Source: Macrococcus armenti (GTDB lineage Bacteria > Bacillota > Bacilli > Staphylococcales > Staphylococcaceae). From it: a stretch of DNA of 64,000 bases. Shown here piece by piece: positions 38,590 through 50,131 of the stretch; the stretch's first letter is position 1; each line of letters begins with the position of its first letter. The stretch covers positions 2,046,001-2,110,000 of the forward strand of contig NZ_CP083608.1 of NCBI RefSeq assembly GCF_020097135.1, written 5' to 3'. The position numbers and the translations under genes were made by a program. The notes below the pieces were generated by a model, which saw only the letters and a program-made list of their open reading frames with translations, did not search any database and was not told the origin of the DNA.

Positions 38590-41500
38590 TTATGTTTCTA
38601 CTGGTGCTTCTTCCATTTTCGGCAGATCTTTATCGTATTCAACGTCTCTATAACGTCTCATACCTGTACCTGCTGGAATTAACTTACCAATAATAACGTT
38701 TTCTTTAAGTCCAAGTAAGTCATCACGCTTACCTTTAATTGCTGCATCAGTTAACACACGTGTAGTTTCCTGGAACGAAGCAGCTGATAAGAAACTTTCT
38801 GTTTCAAGAGAAGCTTTCGTAATACCAAGTAATACCGGTTTAGCTGTTGCTGGGTGTTTTCTTTCTTTAAACACTTTTCTGTTTGCATCTGTAAATGTAT
38901 GAATATCTACCAATGCACCTGGTAATAGATTCGTATCTCCTGCTTCGATAATACGTACTTTACGTAACATTTGACGTACCATTACTTCAACGTGTTTATC
39001 AGAAATTTCTACCCCCTGCATACGGTAAACTTTCTGTACTTCTTTAAGTAAGTAACTTTGTGTTGCATTTAAACCTGCAATTGCAAGTAATTCTTTAGGC
39101 TCGATAGAACCTTCAGTCAGTACTTCACCACGTGCAATTTTCTGACCGATTTCAACCTTAAGTCTTGCGTTACCTGGTGCTAAGTACGTACGTACTTCGT
39201 TTTCACCTTTAACTTTAATTTCCTGCATACGATCTTTTACGACATTGATGTCGATAATTTCACCGTTAATTTCAGAAATTACTGCCTGACCTTTCGGATT
39301 ACGCGCTTCGAATAACTCCTGAATACGCGGTAAACCTTGAGTGATATCGGCACCTGCTACCCCACCTGTATGGAATGTACGCATTGTAAGCTGCGTACCA
39401 GGTTCACCGATAGATTGTGCAGCGATTGTACCAACTGCTTCACCCACTTCAACTTTTTCACCTGTTGCAAGGTTTTTACCATAACACTTCTCACATACAC
39501 CGTGACGTGTGTTACATGTAAATGCTGAACGGATATGCATTTCTTCAATACCTGCATCAACAATTAATTTCGCGATTTCTGGCGTAATTAATTCGTTTGA
39601 TTTCACAAGTATTTCTTTCGTTTCAGGGTGTCTTACTGTTTCTCTTGAATAGCGACCTTCAAGACGCTCAATGAATGGTTCAATAAGTTCTGAACCTTCA
39701 CGGATAGCTGATACAAGTAATCCACGGTCTGTACCACAATCAGGTTCACGCACGATAACATCTTGTGCTACGTCAACAAGACGACGTGTTAAGTAACCTG
39801 AATCGGCTGTTTTAAGTGCTGTATCGGCAAGACCCTTACGCGCGCCGTGTGTTGAAATGAAGTACTCTAATACCGTTAAACCTTCACGGAATGATGATTT
39901 GATCGGTAACTCGATGATACGTCCAGATGGGTTGGCCATCAGACCACGCATACCTGCTAACTGTGTAAAGTTAGATGCGTTACCACGGGCACCAGAGTCA
40001 CTCATCATGAAGATTGGGTTTAAGTCATCTAAAGAGTTCATTAGTTTCGCTTGAATATCATCTTTCGCTTTCGTCCAGATTTCGATAACACGTGCGTAAC
40101 GTTCACTTTCAGTAATTAAACCACGTGTGAATTGTTTCGTCACTTGATCTACTTTCTCTTCTGCTGCATCGATGATTTCCTGTTTATCTGGTAATACCAC
40201 GATATCAGATACACCAACTGTAATACCTGCACGTGATGAATATTTAAATCCTAAATCTTTCATTCTGTCTAACATCATTGAAGTATCAGTGATATGGAAC
40301 TTATTGAATACTTCGGCAATAATTTGTCCTAAGAACTTCTTATTAAATGGTTTCACAAGTGGTGTTTCATTTAATAATTTAAGTAGTCCTTCTTCAGTAA
40401 TGTCAGTTGCATTAATGAAATATTTATCCGGCGTTCTTTGTTCTAAGTTAGATAAAGATGGTTCATTGATATATGGGAATGATTCCGGCATAATCTCGTT
40501 GAAAATTACTTTACCTACTGAAGTTAACAATAACTGATTGTTTTGCGTTTCAGTAAATGTAGGATTATTAAATGATCCTGCATGAACTGCGATTCTTGAA
40601 TGTAAATGAACGTAACCATTAACGTAAGCCATGATTACTTCATTTGCATCTTTGAAGATCTTACCTTCTCCAATTGAACCTTCACGCTCTAATGTTAAGT
40701 AGTAGTTACCTAATACCATATCCTGAGATGGTGTAACAACTGGTTTACCATCTTTCGGGTTAAGGATGTTCTGTGCCGCTAACATTAACATACGCGCTTC
40801 AGCTTGTGCTTCTTTAGATAAAGGTACGTGAACGGCCATTTGGTCACCATCGAAATCGGCATTGTAAGCAGTTGTTACAAGCGGATGAAGACGAATTGCG
40901 CGTCCTTCTACTAATGTAGGTTCAAATGCCTGAATACCTAAACGGTGAAGTGTTGGTGCACGGTTTAATAGTACTGGGTGTTCACGAATAACATCTTCTA
41001 AAACATCCCATACTTCAGCTTCCATACGCTCAATCTTACCTTTAGCGTTCTTAATGTTTGTTGCGATTTCACGTTCAACGAGTTCTTTCATAACGAATGG
41101 TTTGAATAATTCAAGCGCCATTTCTTTAGGAAGTCCACATTGATACATCTTTAAGTTTGGTCCTACAACGATAACCGAACGCCCAGAATAGTCAACACGT
41201 TTACCAAGTAAGTTTTGACGGAAACGTCCTTGTTTACCTTTAAGCATGTGTGATAATGATTTTAATGGGCGGTTACCTGGTCCAGTAACTGGACGGCCAC
41301 GACGCCCATTATCGATTAACGCATCTACTGCTTCTTGTAACATACGTTTTTCGTTTTGAACGATGATGCCAGGAGCACCTAAGTCTAATAAACGTTTTAA
41401 ACGGTTGTTACGGTTAATAACACGACGGTATAAATCGTTTAAATCACTGGTTGCAAAACGTCCACCATCTAATTGAACCATCGGACGGATTTCAGGTGGA

Positions 41501-42201
41501 ATGATTGGTAATACGTCTAAAATCATCCATGATGGATCATTTCCTGAGTTACGGAATGATTCTACAACTTCTAAACGTTTAATCGCACGCGTTAAACGTT
41601 GTCCTGTTGCAGACTCTAACTCTTCACGTAATGTGCGTAATTCCTGATCTAAATCGATATCAGTCAGTAAATCTTTAATTGCTTCAGCACCCATTTTAGC
41701 AATGAACTGTCCTGGGAACTTATCATAATACTCACGGTATTCTCTTTCAGATAATAACGTTTTCTTTTCTAGACCAGTTGGTCCTGGCTCAATCACAACG
41801 TAAGAAGCAAAGTAGATAACTTCTTCTAATGAACGTGGTGACATATCTAATAATAATCCCATACGTGATGGAATACCTTTAAAGTACCAAATATGTGAAA
41901 CCGGTGCTGCAAGTTCGATGTGACCCATACGTTCACGACGTACTTTTGATTTTGTTACTTCAACGCCACAACGGTCACAGACCATACCTTTGTAACGTAC
42001 ACGTTTATATTTTCCACAGCTACATTCCCAGTCTTTTGTCGGACCGAAAATCTTCTCACAGAATAAACCATCTCTTTCAGGTTTTAATGTACGGTAGTTA
42101 ATTGTTTCTGGCTTTTTAACCTCACCGAAACTCCAAGAACGGATTTTTTCAGGTGAAGCGAGACCTATCTTCATGTAATGAAAGTTATTTACATCAATCA
42201 A
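38590..42201 (-). CDS. rpoC: DNA-directed RNA polymerase subunit beta'
   Basis: A 1203-aa beta' subunit. The N-terminal zinc ribbon [20 protein letters not shown] is near residues 60-79, the catalytic Mg site [15 protein letters not shown] near residue 449 and the second zinc motif [13 protein letters not shown] near 890. [17 protein letters not shown] near 330 is the rudder/switch region. Length and ending match other staphylococcal RpoC. It is preceded by rpoB and a hairpin in the 102-base gap; unusually it is followed by a terminator and an accessory cassette rather than rplGB. Confidence 0.98.
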   Translation of the reverse strand: MIDVNNFHYMKIGLASPEKIRSWSFGEVKKPETINYRTLKPERDGLFCEKIFGPTKDWECSCGKYKRVRYKGMVCDRCGVEVTKSKVRRERMGHIELAAPVSHIWYFKGIPSRMGLLLDMSPRSLEEVIYFASYVVIEPGPTGLEKKTLLSEREYREYYDKFPGQFIAKMGAEAIKDLLTDIDLDQELRTLREELESATGQRLTRAIKRLEVVESFRNSGNDPSWMILDVLPIIPPEIRPMVQLDGGRFATSDLNDLYRRVINRNNRLKRLLDLGAPGIIVQNEKRMLQEAVDALIDNGRRGRPVTGPGNRPLKSLSHMLKGKQGRFRQNLLGKRVDYSGRSVIVVGPNLKMYQCGLPKEMALELFKPFVMKELVEREIATNIKNAKGKIERMEAEVWDVLEDVIREHPVLLNRAPTLHRLGIQAFEPTLVEGRAIRLHPLVTTAYNADFDGDQMAVHVPLSKEAQAEARMLMLAAQNILNPKDGKPVVTPSQDMVLGNYYLTLEREGSIGEGKIFKDANEVIMAYVNGYVHLHSRIAVHAGSFNNPTFTETQNNQLLLTSVGKVIFNEIMPESFPYINEPSLSNLEQRTPDKYFINATDITEEGLLKLLNETPLVKPFNKKFLGQIIAEVFNKFHITDTSMMLDRMKDLGFKYSSRAGITVGVSDIVVLPDKQEIIDAAEEKVDQVTKQFTRGLITESERYARVIEIWTKAKDDIQAKLMNSLDDLNPIFMMSDSGARGNASNFTQLAGMRGLMANPSGRIIELPIKSSFREGLTVLEYFISTHGARKGLADTALKTADSGYLTRRLVDVAQDVIVREPDCGTDRGLLVSAIREGSELIEPFIERLEGRYSRETVRHPETKEILVKSNELITPEIAKLIVDAGIEEMHIRSAFTCNTRHGVCEKCYGKNLATGEKVEVGEAVGTIAAQSIGEPGTQLTMRTFHTGGVAGADITQGLPRIQELFEARNPKGQAVISEINGEIIDINVVKDRMQEIKVKGENEVRTYLAPGNARLKVEIGQKIARGEVLTEGSIEPKELLAIAGLNATQSYLLKEVQKVYRMQGVEISDKHVEVMVRQMLRKVRIIEAGDTNLLPGALVDIHTFTDANRKVFKERKHPATAKPVLLGITKASLETESFLSAASFQETTRVLTDAAIKGKRDDLLGLKENVIIGKLIPAGTGMRRYRDVEYDKDLPKMEEAPVET

Positions 42202-42254
42202 AGCCCTACCTCCTTAGTATATTAAAAATTTTTCTTTATCGTAATGACTATAGA

Positions 42255-42280
42255 GATGATTCAGCAAAAGCTGAATCATC
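42255..42280 (-). promoter_or_regulatory. Hairpin between rpoB and rpoC
   Basis: Perfect 11-bp stem GATGATTCAGC / GCTGAATCATC with an AAAA loop. On the minus strand no run of T follows, so processing or attenuation is more likely than full termination. Confidence 0.6.
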
Positions 42281-42303
42281 GGTTAATTCTTCCGAGACAG
42301 TGA

Positions 42304-45300
42304 TTATTCAGTGATCTCAGCTTCTGGCATAGGCGCTTTAGCAATGTTAATCTTTGAATCAACGAAATCGTCATCTTCTAAATCACGCATTTCAATTTCT
42401 TCATCTTTGTTATCCATTACTTTAACGTCTAATCCTAAACTTTGTAACTCTTTCATAAGTACGCGGAATGATTCCGGAACACCTGGACGTGGGATGTTTT
42501 CGCCTTTAACGATTGCTTCGTAAGTTTTAACACGCCCTACAGTATCATCTGATTTGTACGTTAAGATTTCTTGTAATGTGTAAGCTGCACCATATGCTTC
42601 AAGTGCCCATACTTCCATCTCACCGAAACGTTGTCCACCGAATTGCGCTTTACCACCTAATGGTTGTTGTGTAACAAGTGAGTACGGTCCAGTTGAACGT
42701 GCATGTAACTTATCGTCAACCATGTGTGCAAGTTTAAGCATGTACATTACACCTACAGATACACGGTTATCGAATGGTTCACCTGTACGACCATCATAGA
42801 GAACAGTCTTACCGTCACGTGCCATACCAGCTTCTTCAATCGTTGACCAAACGTCTTCTTCGTTCGCACCATCAAATACTGGTGATGCTACGTGCAGACC
42901 TAAGTTTTTAGCAGCCATACCTAAGTGTAACTCTAAAACTTGTCCGATATTCATACGTGAAGGCACCCCAAGTGGGTTTAACATGATGTCGATTGGACGA
43001 CCATCTGGTAAGAACGGCATATCTTCTTCAGGTAATATACGAGAGATAACCCCTTTGTTACCGTGACGACCACACATCTTATCTCCTACGTGAATTTTAC
43101 GTTTCTGAACGATATATACACGTACAAGTTGGTTTACACCTGGTGGTAACTCATCGCCATCTTCACGGTTGAAGACTTTAACGTCTAATACGATACCATC
43201 TGCACCGTGTGGAACACGTAATGAAGTATCGCGTACTTCACGTGCTTTTTCACCGAAGATTGCATGTAATAAACGCTCTTCAGCTGTAAGTTCTGTTACA
43301 CCTTTAGGCGTTACTTTACCTACTAGAATATCTCCGTCACGTACTTCAGCACCAACAAAGATAATACCACGATCATCTAAGTTTTTAAGCGCGTTATCTG
43401 ATACGTTTGGAATATCACGCGTAATTTCTTCAGGTCCGAGTTTCGTATCACGTGCTTCAGATTCATACTCTTCAATATGAATAGAAGTATAAACGTCATC
43501 TTTAACGAGACGTTCGCTCATGATTACAGCATCCTCGTAGTTATATCCGTCCCAAGTCATGAATCCAACGACAACGTTACGACCAAGCGCCATCTCACCA
43601 AGCTCCATTGAAGGACCGTCAGCTAAGATTTCACCTTTAGTAACAACATCGCCAACTGCAACGATTGGACGTTGGTTATAACATGTACCTGAGTTTGAAC
43701 GTGCGAATTTCGCAAGTTTATATACATCTAAATCTGTTTCGATTTCTTTTCCGCCTTCTTCTACGATACGGCGAACTTTAATTTGGCGTGCTTCAACGTG
43801 TTCAACACGTCCTTTGTATTTCGCAACAACTGCAGCTCCAGAGTCACGTGCTGCTACGTGTTCCATACCTGTTCCAACAAACGGTGCTTCAGGGTTCATT
43901 AAAGGTACTGCTTGACGTTGCATGTTCGCACCCATTAATGCACGGTTCGAGTCATCGTTTTCTAAGAACGGAATACATGCTGTCGCAGCTGAAACAACTT
44001 GTTTCGGCGATACATCCATATAGTCCATACGTTCACGTGCCATAACTGTGTTATCTCCACGGAAACGACAAACAACTTCATCATCTAAGAACTTACCATT
44101 GTCATCTAAACGCGCATTGGCCTGTGCAACAACGTAAGCATCTTCTTCGTCTGCTGTTAAGTAGTCGATTTGGTTCGTTACAGTATTCGTCTCGATATCA
44201 ACTTTACGGTACGGTGTTTCAATGAAACCAAATTCATTCACACGTGCGTAACTTGAAAGTGAGTTGATTAACCCGATGTTTGGTCCCTCAGGAGTTTCAA
44301 TCGGACACATACGACCATAGTGAGAGTAGTGAACGTCACGCACTTCCATACCAGCACGTTCTCTCGTTAAACCACCCGGCCCTAATGCAGATAAACGACG
44401 TTTATGCGTTAACTCTGCCAGTGGGTTTGCCTGGTCCATGAATTGAGATAACTGCGAGCTACCAAAGAACTCTTTAATCGATGCGATAACAGGACGAATG
44501 TTGATTAATTGTTGAGGTGTTACAGATTCTGTATCCTGTAAACTCATACGTTCACGTACAACACGTTCCATACGGCTTAAACCGATACGGAATTGGTTTT
44601 GTAATAATTCACCTACTGAACGTAAACGACGGTTACCTAAATGGTCAATATCGTCTGTATCACCTACACCTGCTAATAAGTTAAAGAAATAACTTACAGA
44701 TGATAAGATATCTGCTGGCGTAATACATTTCACTTCATCATCCGGGAATGCATTACCGATAATAGTCGTCGTACGTTTTTCCTCATCACCAGGTACGTAT
44801 ACTTTAACAGATTGAATTTCAATCGGCTCGTCTAATAAACCGTTATCTAGATCGTAAACTTTTTGGTTGGCATTGCTTTCTAATACGTCCATAATTTGAT
44901 CTAAATTACGACGGTCAAGTAATGTACCTTCCTCTGCTACGATTTCACCAGTTTCTGTGTTAACGATCGGTTCTGCTAACACCTGGTTGAATAAACGGTG
45001 CTTTAAGTGTAATTTTTTGTTCATTTTGTAACGTCCAACGCTAGCTAAGTCATAGCGTTTTGGGTCGAAGAAACGAGAGTATAACAAACTCTTAGCGTTC
45101 TCAACTGTTGGTGGCTCACCAGGACGTAAACGTTCATAAATTTCAAGTAATGCAGCTTCTGTAGATTCTGTATTATCTTTATCTAATGCGTTACGTAAGT
45201 ACTCATTATCGCCTAATAAGTCGATAATTTCCTGATCCGTGCTAAATCCTAACGCACGAAGTAATACTGTAATCGGAAGTTTACGCGTACGGTCGATACG

Positions 45301-45846
45301 TACGAATACAACATCTTTCGCATCAGTTTCATATTCAAGCCATGCACCACGGTTAGGGATTACAGTCGCGCCGAAGCTGACTTTACCGTTTTTGTCTACT
45401 TTATCATTGAAATAAACTGACGGTGAACGAACGAGCTGAGATACGATTACACGTTCTGCACCATTGATTACGAACGTTCCTGTATCAGTCATTAATGGGA
45501 AATCTCCCATAAATACTTCCTGTTCCTTTACTTCGCCTGTTTCTTTAATGATTAAACGAACCTTAACACGAAGTGGTGCAGCATAAGTTGCATCACGGTT
45601 TTTCGATTCATCTAAATCGTACTTTGGTTCACCTAATTTGTAATCTACAAACTCTAATGATAAGTTACCTGTAAAGTCTTCAATCGGAGAAATGTCTTTA
45701 AACATTTCGATTAAACCTTCTTTTAGGAACCAGTCATAAGATTTCGTTTGAATCTCGATTAAGTTAGGTAGTTCTAGAATTTCGGAAATTCTCGCATAAC
45801 TTCTACGTTTACGATGCCTTCCGTATTGGATAAGTTGACCTGTCAA
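42304..45846 (-). CDS. rpoB: DNA-directed RNA polymerase subunit beta
   Basis: A 1180-aa beta subunit. The rifampicin-binding cluster [20 protein letters not shown] followed by [14 protein letters not shown] near residue 465 is wild type. [13 protein letters not shown] near 975 and the C-terminal [18 protein letters not shown] near 1095 are intact. A TTG at 45846 is the likely start ([15 protein letters not shown]), with GAGGGG eight bases upstream and the same N terminus as staphylococcal RpoB; the in-frame GTG at 45855 overlaps that ribosome site. It has its own promoter 165-190 bases upstream. Confidence 0.97.
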   Translation of the reverse strand: MTGQLIQYGRHRKRRSYARISEILELPNLIEIQTKSYDWFLKEGLIEMFKDISPIEDFTGNLSLEFVDYKLGEPKYDLDESKNRDATYAAPLRVKVRLIIKETGEVKEQEVFMGDFPLMTDTGTFVINGAERVIVSQLVRSPSVYFNDKVDKNGKVSFGATVIPNRGAWLEYETDAKDVVFVRIDRTRKLPITVLLRALGFSTDQEIIDLLGDNEYLRNALDKDNTESTEAALLEIYERLRPGEPPTVENAKSLLYSRFFDPKRYDLASVGRYKMNKKLHLKHRLFNQVLAEPIVNTETGEIVAEEGTLLDRRNLDQIMDVLESNANQKVYDLDNGLLDEPIEIQSVKVYVPGDEEKRTTTIIGNAFPDDEVKCITPADILSSVSYFFNLLAGVGDTDDIDHLGNRRLRSVGELLQNQFRIGLSRMERVVRERMSLQDTESVTPQQLINIRPVIASIKEFFGSSQLSQFMDQANPLAELTHKRRLSALGPGGLTRERAGMEVRDVHYSHYGRMCPIETPEGPNIGLINSLSSYARVNEFGFIETPYRKVDIETNTVTNQIDYLTADEEDAYVVAQANARLDDNGKFLDDEVVCRFRGDNTVMARERMDYMDVSPKQVVSAATACIPFLENDDSNRALMGANMQRQAVPLMNPEAPFVGTGMEHVAARDSGAAVVAKYKGRVEHVEARQIKVRRIVEEGGKEIETDLDVYKLAKFARSNSGTCYNQRPIVAVGDVVTKGEILADGPSMELGEMALGRNVVVGFMTWDGYNYEDAVIMSERLVKDDVYTSIHIEEYESEARDTKLGPEEITRDIPNVSDNALKNLDDRGIIFVGAEVRDGDILVGKVTPKGVTELTAEERLLHAIFGEKAREVRDTSLRVPHGADGIVLDVKVFNREDGDELPPGVNQLVRVYIVQKRKIHVGDKMCGRHGNKGVISRILPEEDMPFLPDGRPIDIMLNPLGVPSRMNIGQVLELHLGMAAKNLGLHVASPVFDGANEEDVWSTIEEAGMARDGKTVLYDGRTGEPFDNRVSVGVMYMLKLAHMVDDKLHARSTGPYSLVTQQPLGGKAQFGGQRFGEMEVWALEAYGAAYTLQEILTYKSDDTVGRVKTYEAIVKGENIPRPGVPESFRVLMKELQSLGLDVKVMDNKDEEIEMRDLEDDDFVDSKINIAKAPMPEAEITE

Positions 45847-46003
45847 CAGATTCACCCCTCAAAAAATTGTGGTGCACACTTATTCATATAGCGTTGTTAA
45901 GACAAAAAGAAAACGGAAATCAGATCATTCCATTTTCATTTTTTGCTCATCCGACATCTATAAAGATAGAAAAGTGCACACTTATTCATTTAAAATTTTA
46001 CAT
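45847..46003 (-). promoter_or_regulatory. rpoB leader with duplicated 16-bp element and two mini-ORFs
   Basis: The minus-strand sequence ATGAATAAGTGTGCAC occurs twice (45974-45989 and 45872-45887), 102 bases apart. Each opens a short frame: 17 codons (45936-45989) and 11 codons (45852-45887), and both peptides begin MNKCA. The second stop overlaps the rpoB ribosome site. Neither has a strong ribosome site. The role is unknown; upstream-ORF attenuation is a speculation. Confidence 0.5.
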
Positions 46004-46009
46004 TCTATT

Positions 46010-46038
46010 ACTATAACAGAGAGATTGTATAAGGTCAA
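46010..46038 (-). promoter_or_regulatory. Sigma-A promoter of rpoBC
   Basis: TTGACC (46033-46038) and TATAGT (46010-46015) on the minus strand with 17-bp spacing. The -35 box overlaps the end of the preceding methyltransferase gene. Confidence 0.75.
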
Positions 46039-46631
46039 CCTTTTACACTCTTTAATATATAGTAACCTTTATCTTTCTTAAGCACAGTGACATTACTAAA
46101 AACTTCTTCCATCTTTTTCTTAGCTGATGGCATTCCTTGTTTCTTCTGAATAACAACATAGAGCGCACCGTCTTTATCAAGCACTTTCGCACTGTCTTCT
46201 AAAATGCGGTGTACAACTTCTTTCCCAGCACGAATCGGCGGGTTAGAAATAACACAATCAAAAGTTTCAGAAACTTCATTTAAGCCATCACTTTTATAAA
46301 CGTGTACATCTTTAATGTTGTTATGTACTGCATTCTTTCGCGCAAGATTTAATGCACGCTCATTAACATCAACCATATGTAGTGTACAGTCCGGGAAATG
46401 TTTTGCAATCATCAGCCCCATCGTGCCATAACCACACCCCACATCGAGCAATCGATTTTGATGGGCATCTTTAATCAAAGTTTCTGTCAGGAGCTTTGAT
46501 CCAAAATCAACGCCTGACTTTGAAAACACGCCATTGTCTGTCATAAGTTTCAGCGCAATATCATTCAGATTAAATGAAATTTCCGACTCGTTACTTTCAA
46601 CTTGCTGTTCTTCACTATAATAATGACTCAT
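46035..46631 (-). CDS. Class I SAM methyltransferase, RsmC-like (YbxB)
   Basis: A 198-aa methyltransferase of the small RsmC domain type that precedes rpoB in Firmicutes. LLDVGCGYGTMGLMIA near residue 57 is motif I, DVNERALNLARKNA near 81 is motif II and CVISNPPIRAGKEVVHRI near 125 has the NPP[I/F] catalytic motif used for exocyclic amines in guanine. Its rRNA target is likely but not provable here. The MSHYY start at 46631 is preferred; the frame runs four codons further upstream. It lies between rplL and rpoB. Confidence 0.88.
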   Translation of the reverse strand: MSHYYSEEQQVESNESEISFNLNDIALKLMTDNGVFSKSGVDFGSKLLTETLIKDAHQNRLLDVGCGYGTMGLMIAKHFPDCTLHMVDVNERALNLARKNAVHNNIKDVHVYKSDGLNEVSETFDCVISNPPIRAGKEVVHRILEDSAKVLDKDGALYVVIQKKQGMPSAKKKMEEVFSNVTVLKKDKGYYILKSVKG

Positions 46632-46685
46632 CATACACCTCACTATTTACCATTCGTTACTGTTAGTATAACAATTAAAAGCAAT

Positions 46686-46718
46686 AAAAACCCGTTATAA
46701 AATATATAACGGGTTTTT
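46686..46718 (-). terminator. Terminator after rplL
   Basis: AAAAACCCGTTATA / TATAACGGGTTTTT stem with a 5-nt loop and T-run. Separates rplJL from the methyltransferase and rpoBC. Confidence 0.88.
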
Positions 46719-46738
46719 ATAAGATTCGTTAGTAGAAA

Positions 46739-47104
46739 TTATTTAACTTCTACAGAAGCTCCAGCTTCTTCTAATTTAGCTTTTAATTCTTCAGCTTCGT
46801 CTTTAGAAACGCCTGATTTTACTACTTTAGGAGCGTTATCAACTAATTCTTTAGCTTCTTTTAATCCTAAACCAGCAGCTTCTTTAACAGCTTTAACAAC
46901 TTTAATTTTTGAAGCTCCAGCAGATACTAATTCTACGTCGAATTCAGTTTTCTCAGCAGCAGCACCTTCGCCACCAGCAGCACCAGCAGCAGCTACAGGA
47001 GCAGCAGCAGTTACACCAAATTCTTCTTCGATAGCTTTAACTAAATCGTTTAATTCTAAAACTGACATTTCTTTAATCATTTCGATAATTTTTTCGTTTG
47101 ACAT
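46739..47104 (-). CDS. rplL: 50S ribosomal protein L7/L12
   Basis: A 121-aa stalk protein. N-terminal dimer domain (residues 1-30), an Ala/Gly hinge ([18 protein letters not shown] near 34-51) and the C-terminal factor-binding domain with [20 protein letters not shown] near 66-85. It recruits translation GTPases. 54 bases downstream of rplJ, sharing its transcript, and followed by a terminator. Confidence 0.98.
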   Translation of the reverse strand: MSNEKIIEMIKEMSVLELNDLVKAIEEEFGVTAAAPVAAAGAAGGEGAAAEKTEFDVELVSAGASKIKVVKAVKEAAGLGLKEAKELVDNAPKVVKSGVSKDEAEELKAKLEEAGASVEVK

Positions 47105-47158
47105 GATTGTAATCCTCCATTTTTTATAAGTTTAATTTTTTAAGCACTCTTATTAAGA

Positions 47159-47677
47159 TTATGCTTCTTCGACAGCTTCAGAACCGTCTTCTTTTTGTTC
47201 TCCAACCGCTTTAACTGCATATGCAAAGTTGCGGATTGGTGCTTGTAATACTGAAAGAACCATAGAAATAAGTCCTTCTTTTGATGGTAAAGATGCAATA
47301 GCTTTAACATCTTCAGCAGACGTTACAGTTCCTTCGATGATACCAGCTTTAATTTCTAATGCTTCGTTTTCTTTAGCGAAGTCAGCGATAATTTTAGCTG
47401 GAGCAACAACTTCCTCGTTTGAGAATGCGATAGCGTTTGGACCTGTTAAGAATTCATCAATTCCTTCAATTCCAGCAGCTGCAGCAGAACGACGAACTAA
47501 AGTGTTTTTGTATACTTTAAATTCAACGCCAGCTTCACGAAGTTGTTTACGTAGTTCAGTTACTTGCGCAACTGTTAAACCACGGTAGTCAACGATGATT
47601 GTAGATACTGAATTTTTTAACTGTTCAGTAATCACGTCAGCTTTTTGTTGTTTAATTTCGATCGCTTTTGTACTCAT
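47159..47677 (-). CDS. rplJ: 50S ribosomal protein L10
   Basis: A 172-aa stalk base protein that anchors L7/L12 dimers. [20 protein letters not shown] near residues 30-49 is the rRNA-binding part. The start at 47677 has GGAGGTGTCAC in front; the open frame continues 24 codons upstream but there it is leader RNA. L10 autoregulates through the leader immediately upstream. Confidence 0.96.
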   Translation of the reverse strand: MSTKAIEIKQQKADVITEQLKNSVSTIIVDYRGLTVAQVTELRKQLREAGVEFKVYKNTLVRRSAAAAGIEGIDEFLTGPNAIAFSNEEVVAPAKIIADFAKENEALEIKAGIIEGTVTSAEDVKAIASLPSKEGLISMVLSVLQAPIRNFAYAVKAVGEQKEDGSEAVEEA

Positions 47678-47701
47678 TGTGACACCTCCATTAAGATTTT
47701 C

Positions 47702-47819
47702 GTGCTTTTTTAATATAATTATTAAAAAAGCACTTTTCACCCATGGCAAAAAGTGCTTGAAGTTTTCAAGTCAAATTTCACCTCGGTAGGATTATTAAGC
47801 ATTACGCCCCTACTGTCTT
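47702..47819 (-). ncRNA. L10 leader (ribosomal protein autoregulatory element)
   Basis: The binding segment at 47779-47819 contains the kinked stem characteristic of L10 leaders (AAGACAGTAGGGGC opposite CCTACCGAGGTG). Below it, two hairpins share a strand: 47728-47758 (AAGCACTTTT / AAAAGTGCTT, followed by T6, a terminator) and 47702-47733 (GTGCTTTTTTAATA / TATTAAAAAAGCAC). They cannot both form, so L10-dependent attenuation is likely. Confidence 0.85.
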
Positions 47820-47884
47820 AGGTTATTTATAAAATACAAATTACACTATAACGTGAAATTTGAATCTTGTCAATTGTTTTCTAA

Positions 47885-48580
47885 TTAGTTTCTAACTTCT
47901 GATGGGTCGATTTTAATACCAGGGCCCATAGTTGTTGTAACAGAAACTGATTTGAAGTAAGTACCTTTAGATGAAGCTGGTTTCGCTTTAGCTAAAACAT
48001 CTTTAAGTGTGTTAAAGTTTTCAACTAATTTGTCAGCATCAAATGATACTTTACCGATTGCAGCATGAACGATACCTGATTTCTCAGCACGGTATTCAAC
48101 TTTACCAGCTTTGATTTCTTGAACAGCTTTAGTAACGTCCATTGTTACAGTACCAGTTTTAGGGTTTGGCATTAAACCTTTAGGTCCAAGTACACGACCT
48201 AATTTACCAACTTCACCCATCATGTCTGGTGTTGCAACGATCACATCGAAATCGAACCAACCTTGGTTGATTTTGTTGATGTATTCTGAATCACCAACGA
48301 AGTCAGCACCTGCTGCTTCAGCTTCTTTTAATTTTTCGCCTTTAGCGAATACTAATACACGTTGAGTTTTACCAGTACCGTTTGGTAGTACTACAGCTCC
48401 ACGGATTTGTTGATCGTTTTTACGCACGTCAATTCCTAAGCGGAATGCAACTTCTACAGATGCATCAAAGTTAACAGTGCTTGTTTCTTTCGCAAGTTTG
48501 ATTGCTTCTTCTACTGAGTAGAATTTTGTGCTATCAACTTTTTGAGCGGCTTCTTGATACTTTTTACCTTTTTTAGCCAT
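47885..48580 (-). CDS. rplA: 50S ribosomal protein L1
   Basis: A 231-aa L1 of the E-site stalk. [18 protein letters not shown] near residue 66 and [16 protein letters not shown] near 131 are family signatures, and the C terminus [16 protein letters not shown] is typical. Start at 48580 ([11 protein letters not shown]) fits other species and has AAGGAGG eight bases away; two codons further upstream are less likely. A stem resembling the L1 target lies in its leader. Confidence 0.97.
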   Translation of the reverse strand: MAKKGKKYQEAAQKVDSTKFYSVEEAIKLAKETSTVNFDASVEVAFRLGIDVRKNDQQIRGAVVLPNGTGKTQRVLVFAKGEKLKEAEAAGADFVGDSEYINKINQGWFDFDVIVATPDMMGEVGKLGRVLGPKGLMPNPKTGTVTMDVTKAVQEIKAGKVEYRAEKSGIVHAAIGKVSFDADKLVENFNTLKDVLAKAKPASSKGTYFKSVSVTTTMGPGIKIDPSEVRN

Positions 48581-48598
48581 TTTCATTTCCTCCTTATA

Positions 48599-48624
48599 GT
48601 GGTTTTAGCGGAATTTCCTCCCAC
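48599..48624 (-). promoter_or_regulatory. L1-type stem in front of rplA
   Basis: Minus-strand GTGGGAGGAAATTCCGCT, closed by CCAC, forms GTGG/CCAC with an inner GGAA/TTCC. The same GTGGGAGG...CCAC design precedes rplK. Just upstream lies a separate stem, AGCAGACG / CGTCTGCT (48651-48672). Confidence 0.5.
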
Positions 48625-48686
48625 GAGCATTGCTATATACAATGCAAGAGCAGACGAGTGAACGTCTGCTTTAAATCTTGAATTTA

Positions 48687-49109
48687 TTATTTAATTTCTA
48701 CACCCATACTACGAGCAGTACCAGCAATAATTCTCATTGCCGCTTCTACGCTTGCTGCATTTAAATCTTCCATTTTAGCTTCAGCGATTTCACGTACTTG
48801 ATCTTCAGTTACTGTAGCAACTTTAGTTTTGTTAGGCTCACCAGAACCTTTCTCAATTTTAGCTGCTTTCTTAAGTAATACTGCTGCAGGTGGTGTTTTA
48901 GTGATAAATGTAAATGAACGGTCTTCAAATACAGAAATTTCAACCGGAATAATTAAACCTGCTTGTTCTTGTGTACGTGCGTTAAATTCTTTACAGAATC
49001 CCATAATGTTTACACCCGCTTGACCTAATGCTGGACCAACTGGTGGTGCTGGATTCGCTTTCCCTGCAGGGATTTGTAATTTAACAACTTTGATTACTTT
49101 TTTAGCCAC
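48687..49109 (-). CDS. rplK: 50S ribosomal protein L11
   Basis: A 140-aa L11 of the GTPase-associated centre. [20 protein letters not shown] near residues 11-30 is the thiostrepton-cleft region. A GTG at 49109 is chosen ([11 protein letters not shown]) as the alignable start, with AAGGAGG a few bases upstream. First gene of the rplKA unit, 147 bases after nusG. Confidence 0.97.
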   Translation of the reverse strand: MAKKVIKVVKLQIPAGKANPAPPVGPALGQAGVNIMGFCKEFNARTQEQAGLIIPVEISVFEDRSFTFITKTPPAAVLLKKAAKIEKGSGEPNKTKVATVTEDQVREIAEAKMEDLNAASVEAAMRIIAGTARSMGVEIK

Positions 49110-49135
49110 GATGTGCACCTCCTTGATATCGTGAT

Positions 49136-49167
49136 GTGGTCACAGGGTATGATATTTACCCTCCCAC
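49136..49167 (-). promoter_or_regulatory. L1-type stem in front of rplK
   Basis: On the minus strand GTGGGAGGGT...ACCCTGTGACCAC folds as GTGG/CCAC with an inner GGGT/ACCC. It lies 27 bases before the rplK start and matches the stem before rplA. Confidence 0.55.
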
Positions 49168-49256
49168 TCTTATACGTGCATTTGCACGACTATAAAATAT
49201 TACCACTTAATTTTCATTTTGACAAGTGAAAATTTACATTTATTTTAAAATAAATA

Positions 49257-49802
49257 TTATAATTTTTCAATCTGATCGAATTCTATTTCAACCGGCGTTT
49301 CACGTCCGAACATATCTACGAGTACAGTTAATTTATATTTCTCTGCATCGATTTCTTTCACTTCGCCGACCTGGTTCGTAAACGGCCCGCTAGTTACGCG
49401 TACTTGTTCACCAAGTTCAATTTCAACATCAATTGTTTTTTCATTCATACCCATTGATTTTAAGATGAAGCGTGCTTCTTCCGGTAATAATGGGTTTGGT
49501 TTAGATCCTGCACCCGCTGAACCTACAAAACCTGTTACACCCGGCGTATTACGTACGACATACCATGACTCATCCGTCATAACAAGTTCTACTAATACAT
49601 ATCCTGGGAATGTCTTTTTAAGGCTCGTTTTCTTTTTACCGTCTTTAATCGTTGTTTCTTCTTCTTCCGGAATTACTACACGGAAAATTTGGTCCTGCAT
49701 GTTCATAGACTCAAGACGCTTTTCTAAATTATCTTTTACTTTGTTTTCATATCCTGAGTATGTATGAACTGCATACCAGTGCTTTTTACTTTCTTCAGAC
49801 AT
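49257..49802 (-). CDS. nusG: Transcription termination/antitermination factor NusG
   Basis: A 181-aa NusG. The NGN domain begins WYAVHTYSGYENKV at residue 8, has FPGYVLVELVMTDESWYVVRN near 65 and FVGS. The KOW domain has GEQVRVTSGPFTNQVGEVKE near residue 125. ATG follows GGAGGCAC. It lies 13 bases after secE, the classical coupling of transcription and secretion genes. Confidence 0.97.
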   Translation of the reverse strand: MSEESKKHWYAVHTYSGYENKVKDNLEKRLESMNMQDQIFRVVIPEEEETTIKDGKKKTSLKKTFPGYVLVELVMTDESWYVVRNTPGVTGFVGSAGAGSKPNPLLPEEARFILKSMGMNEKTIDVEIELGEQVRVTSGPFTNQVGEVKEIDAEKYKLTVLVDMFGRETPVEIEFDQIEKL

Positions 49803-49815
49803 CGAATGTGCCTCC

Positions 49816-49995
49816 TTATTTAATTAATCGAATTAATTCTGTAATCCCCATATCGATAAGGAAAAAGAAAATGATAAAGAATATTACTGTTGCTACTACA
49901 ATTGATGTATCTCTAACGATTTCCTGACCCGTTGGCCAAGTCGTCTTCTTCATTTCTGAAACTACACCTTGAAAGAAGTTTTCTTTACGTTCCAT
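49816..49995 (-). CDS. secE: Preprotein translocase subunit SecE
   Basis: A 59-aa single-helix SecE. The amphipathic FFQGVVSEMKKTTWPT (conserved W-P) precedes the transmembrane segment VVATVIFFIIFFFLIDMGI. It clamps SecY in the membrane. ATG at 49995 follows GGAGGCGG. No rpmG (L33) gene is present in the gap to sigH, where S. aureus, as I recall, has one. Confidence 0.95.
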   Translation of the reverse strand: MERKENFFQGVVSEMKKTTWPTGQEIVRDTSIVVATVIFFIIFFFLIDMGITELIRLIK

Positions 49996-50050
49996 ATAGT
50001 CCGCCTCCATTATTTGATGATAAAAAATATACCGAACGAAAGCATTCGAT

Positions 50051-50079
50051 ATATTTGATTATATATTCACTTATGTCAA
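50051..50079 (-). promoter_or_regulatory. Probable promoter of secE-nusG
   Basis: TTGACA (50074-50079) and AAATAT (50051-50056) on the minus strand, 17-bp spacing; the -10 box is imperfect. Confidence 0.5.
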
Positions 50080-50131
50080 TGCATCATTTCATTCTAATCC
50101 TAGTTTAATATACAAATTATCTCTTACTTTG

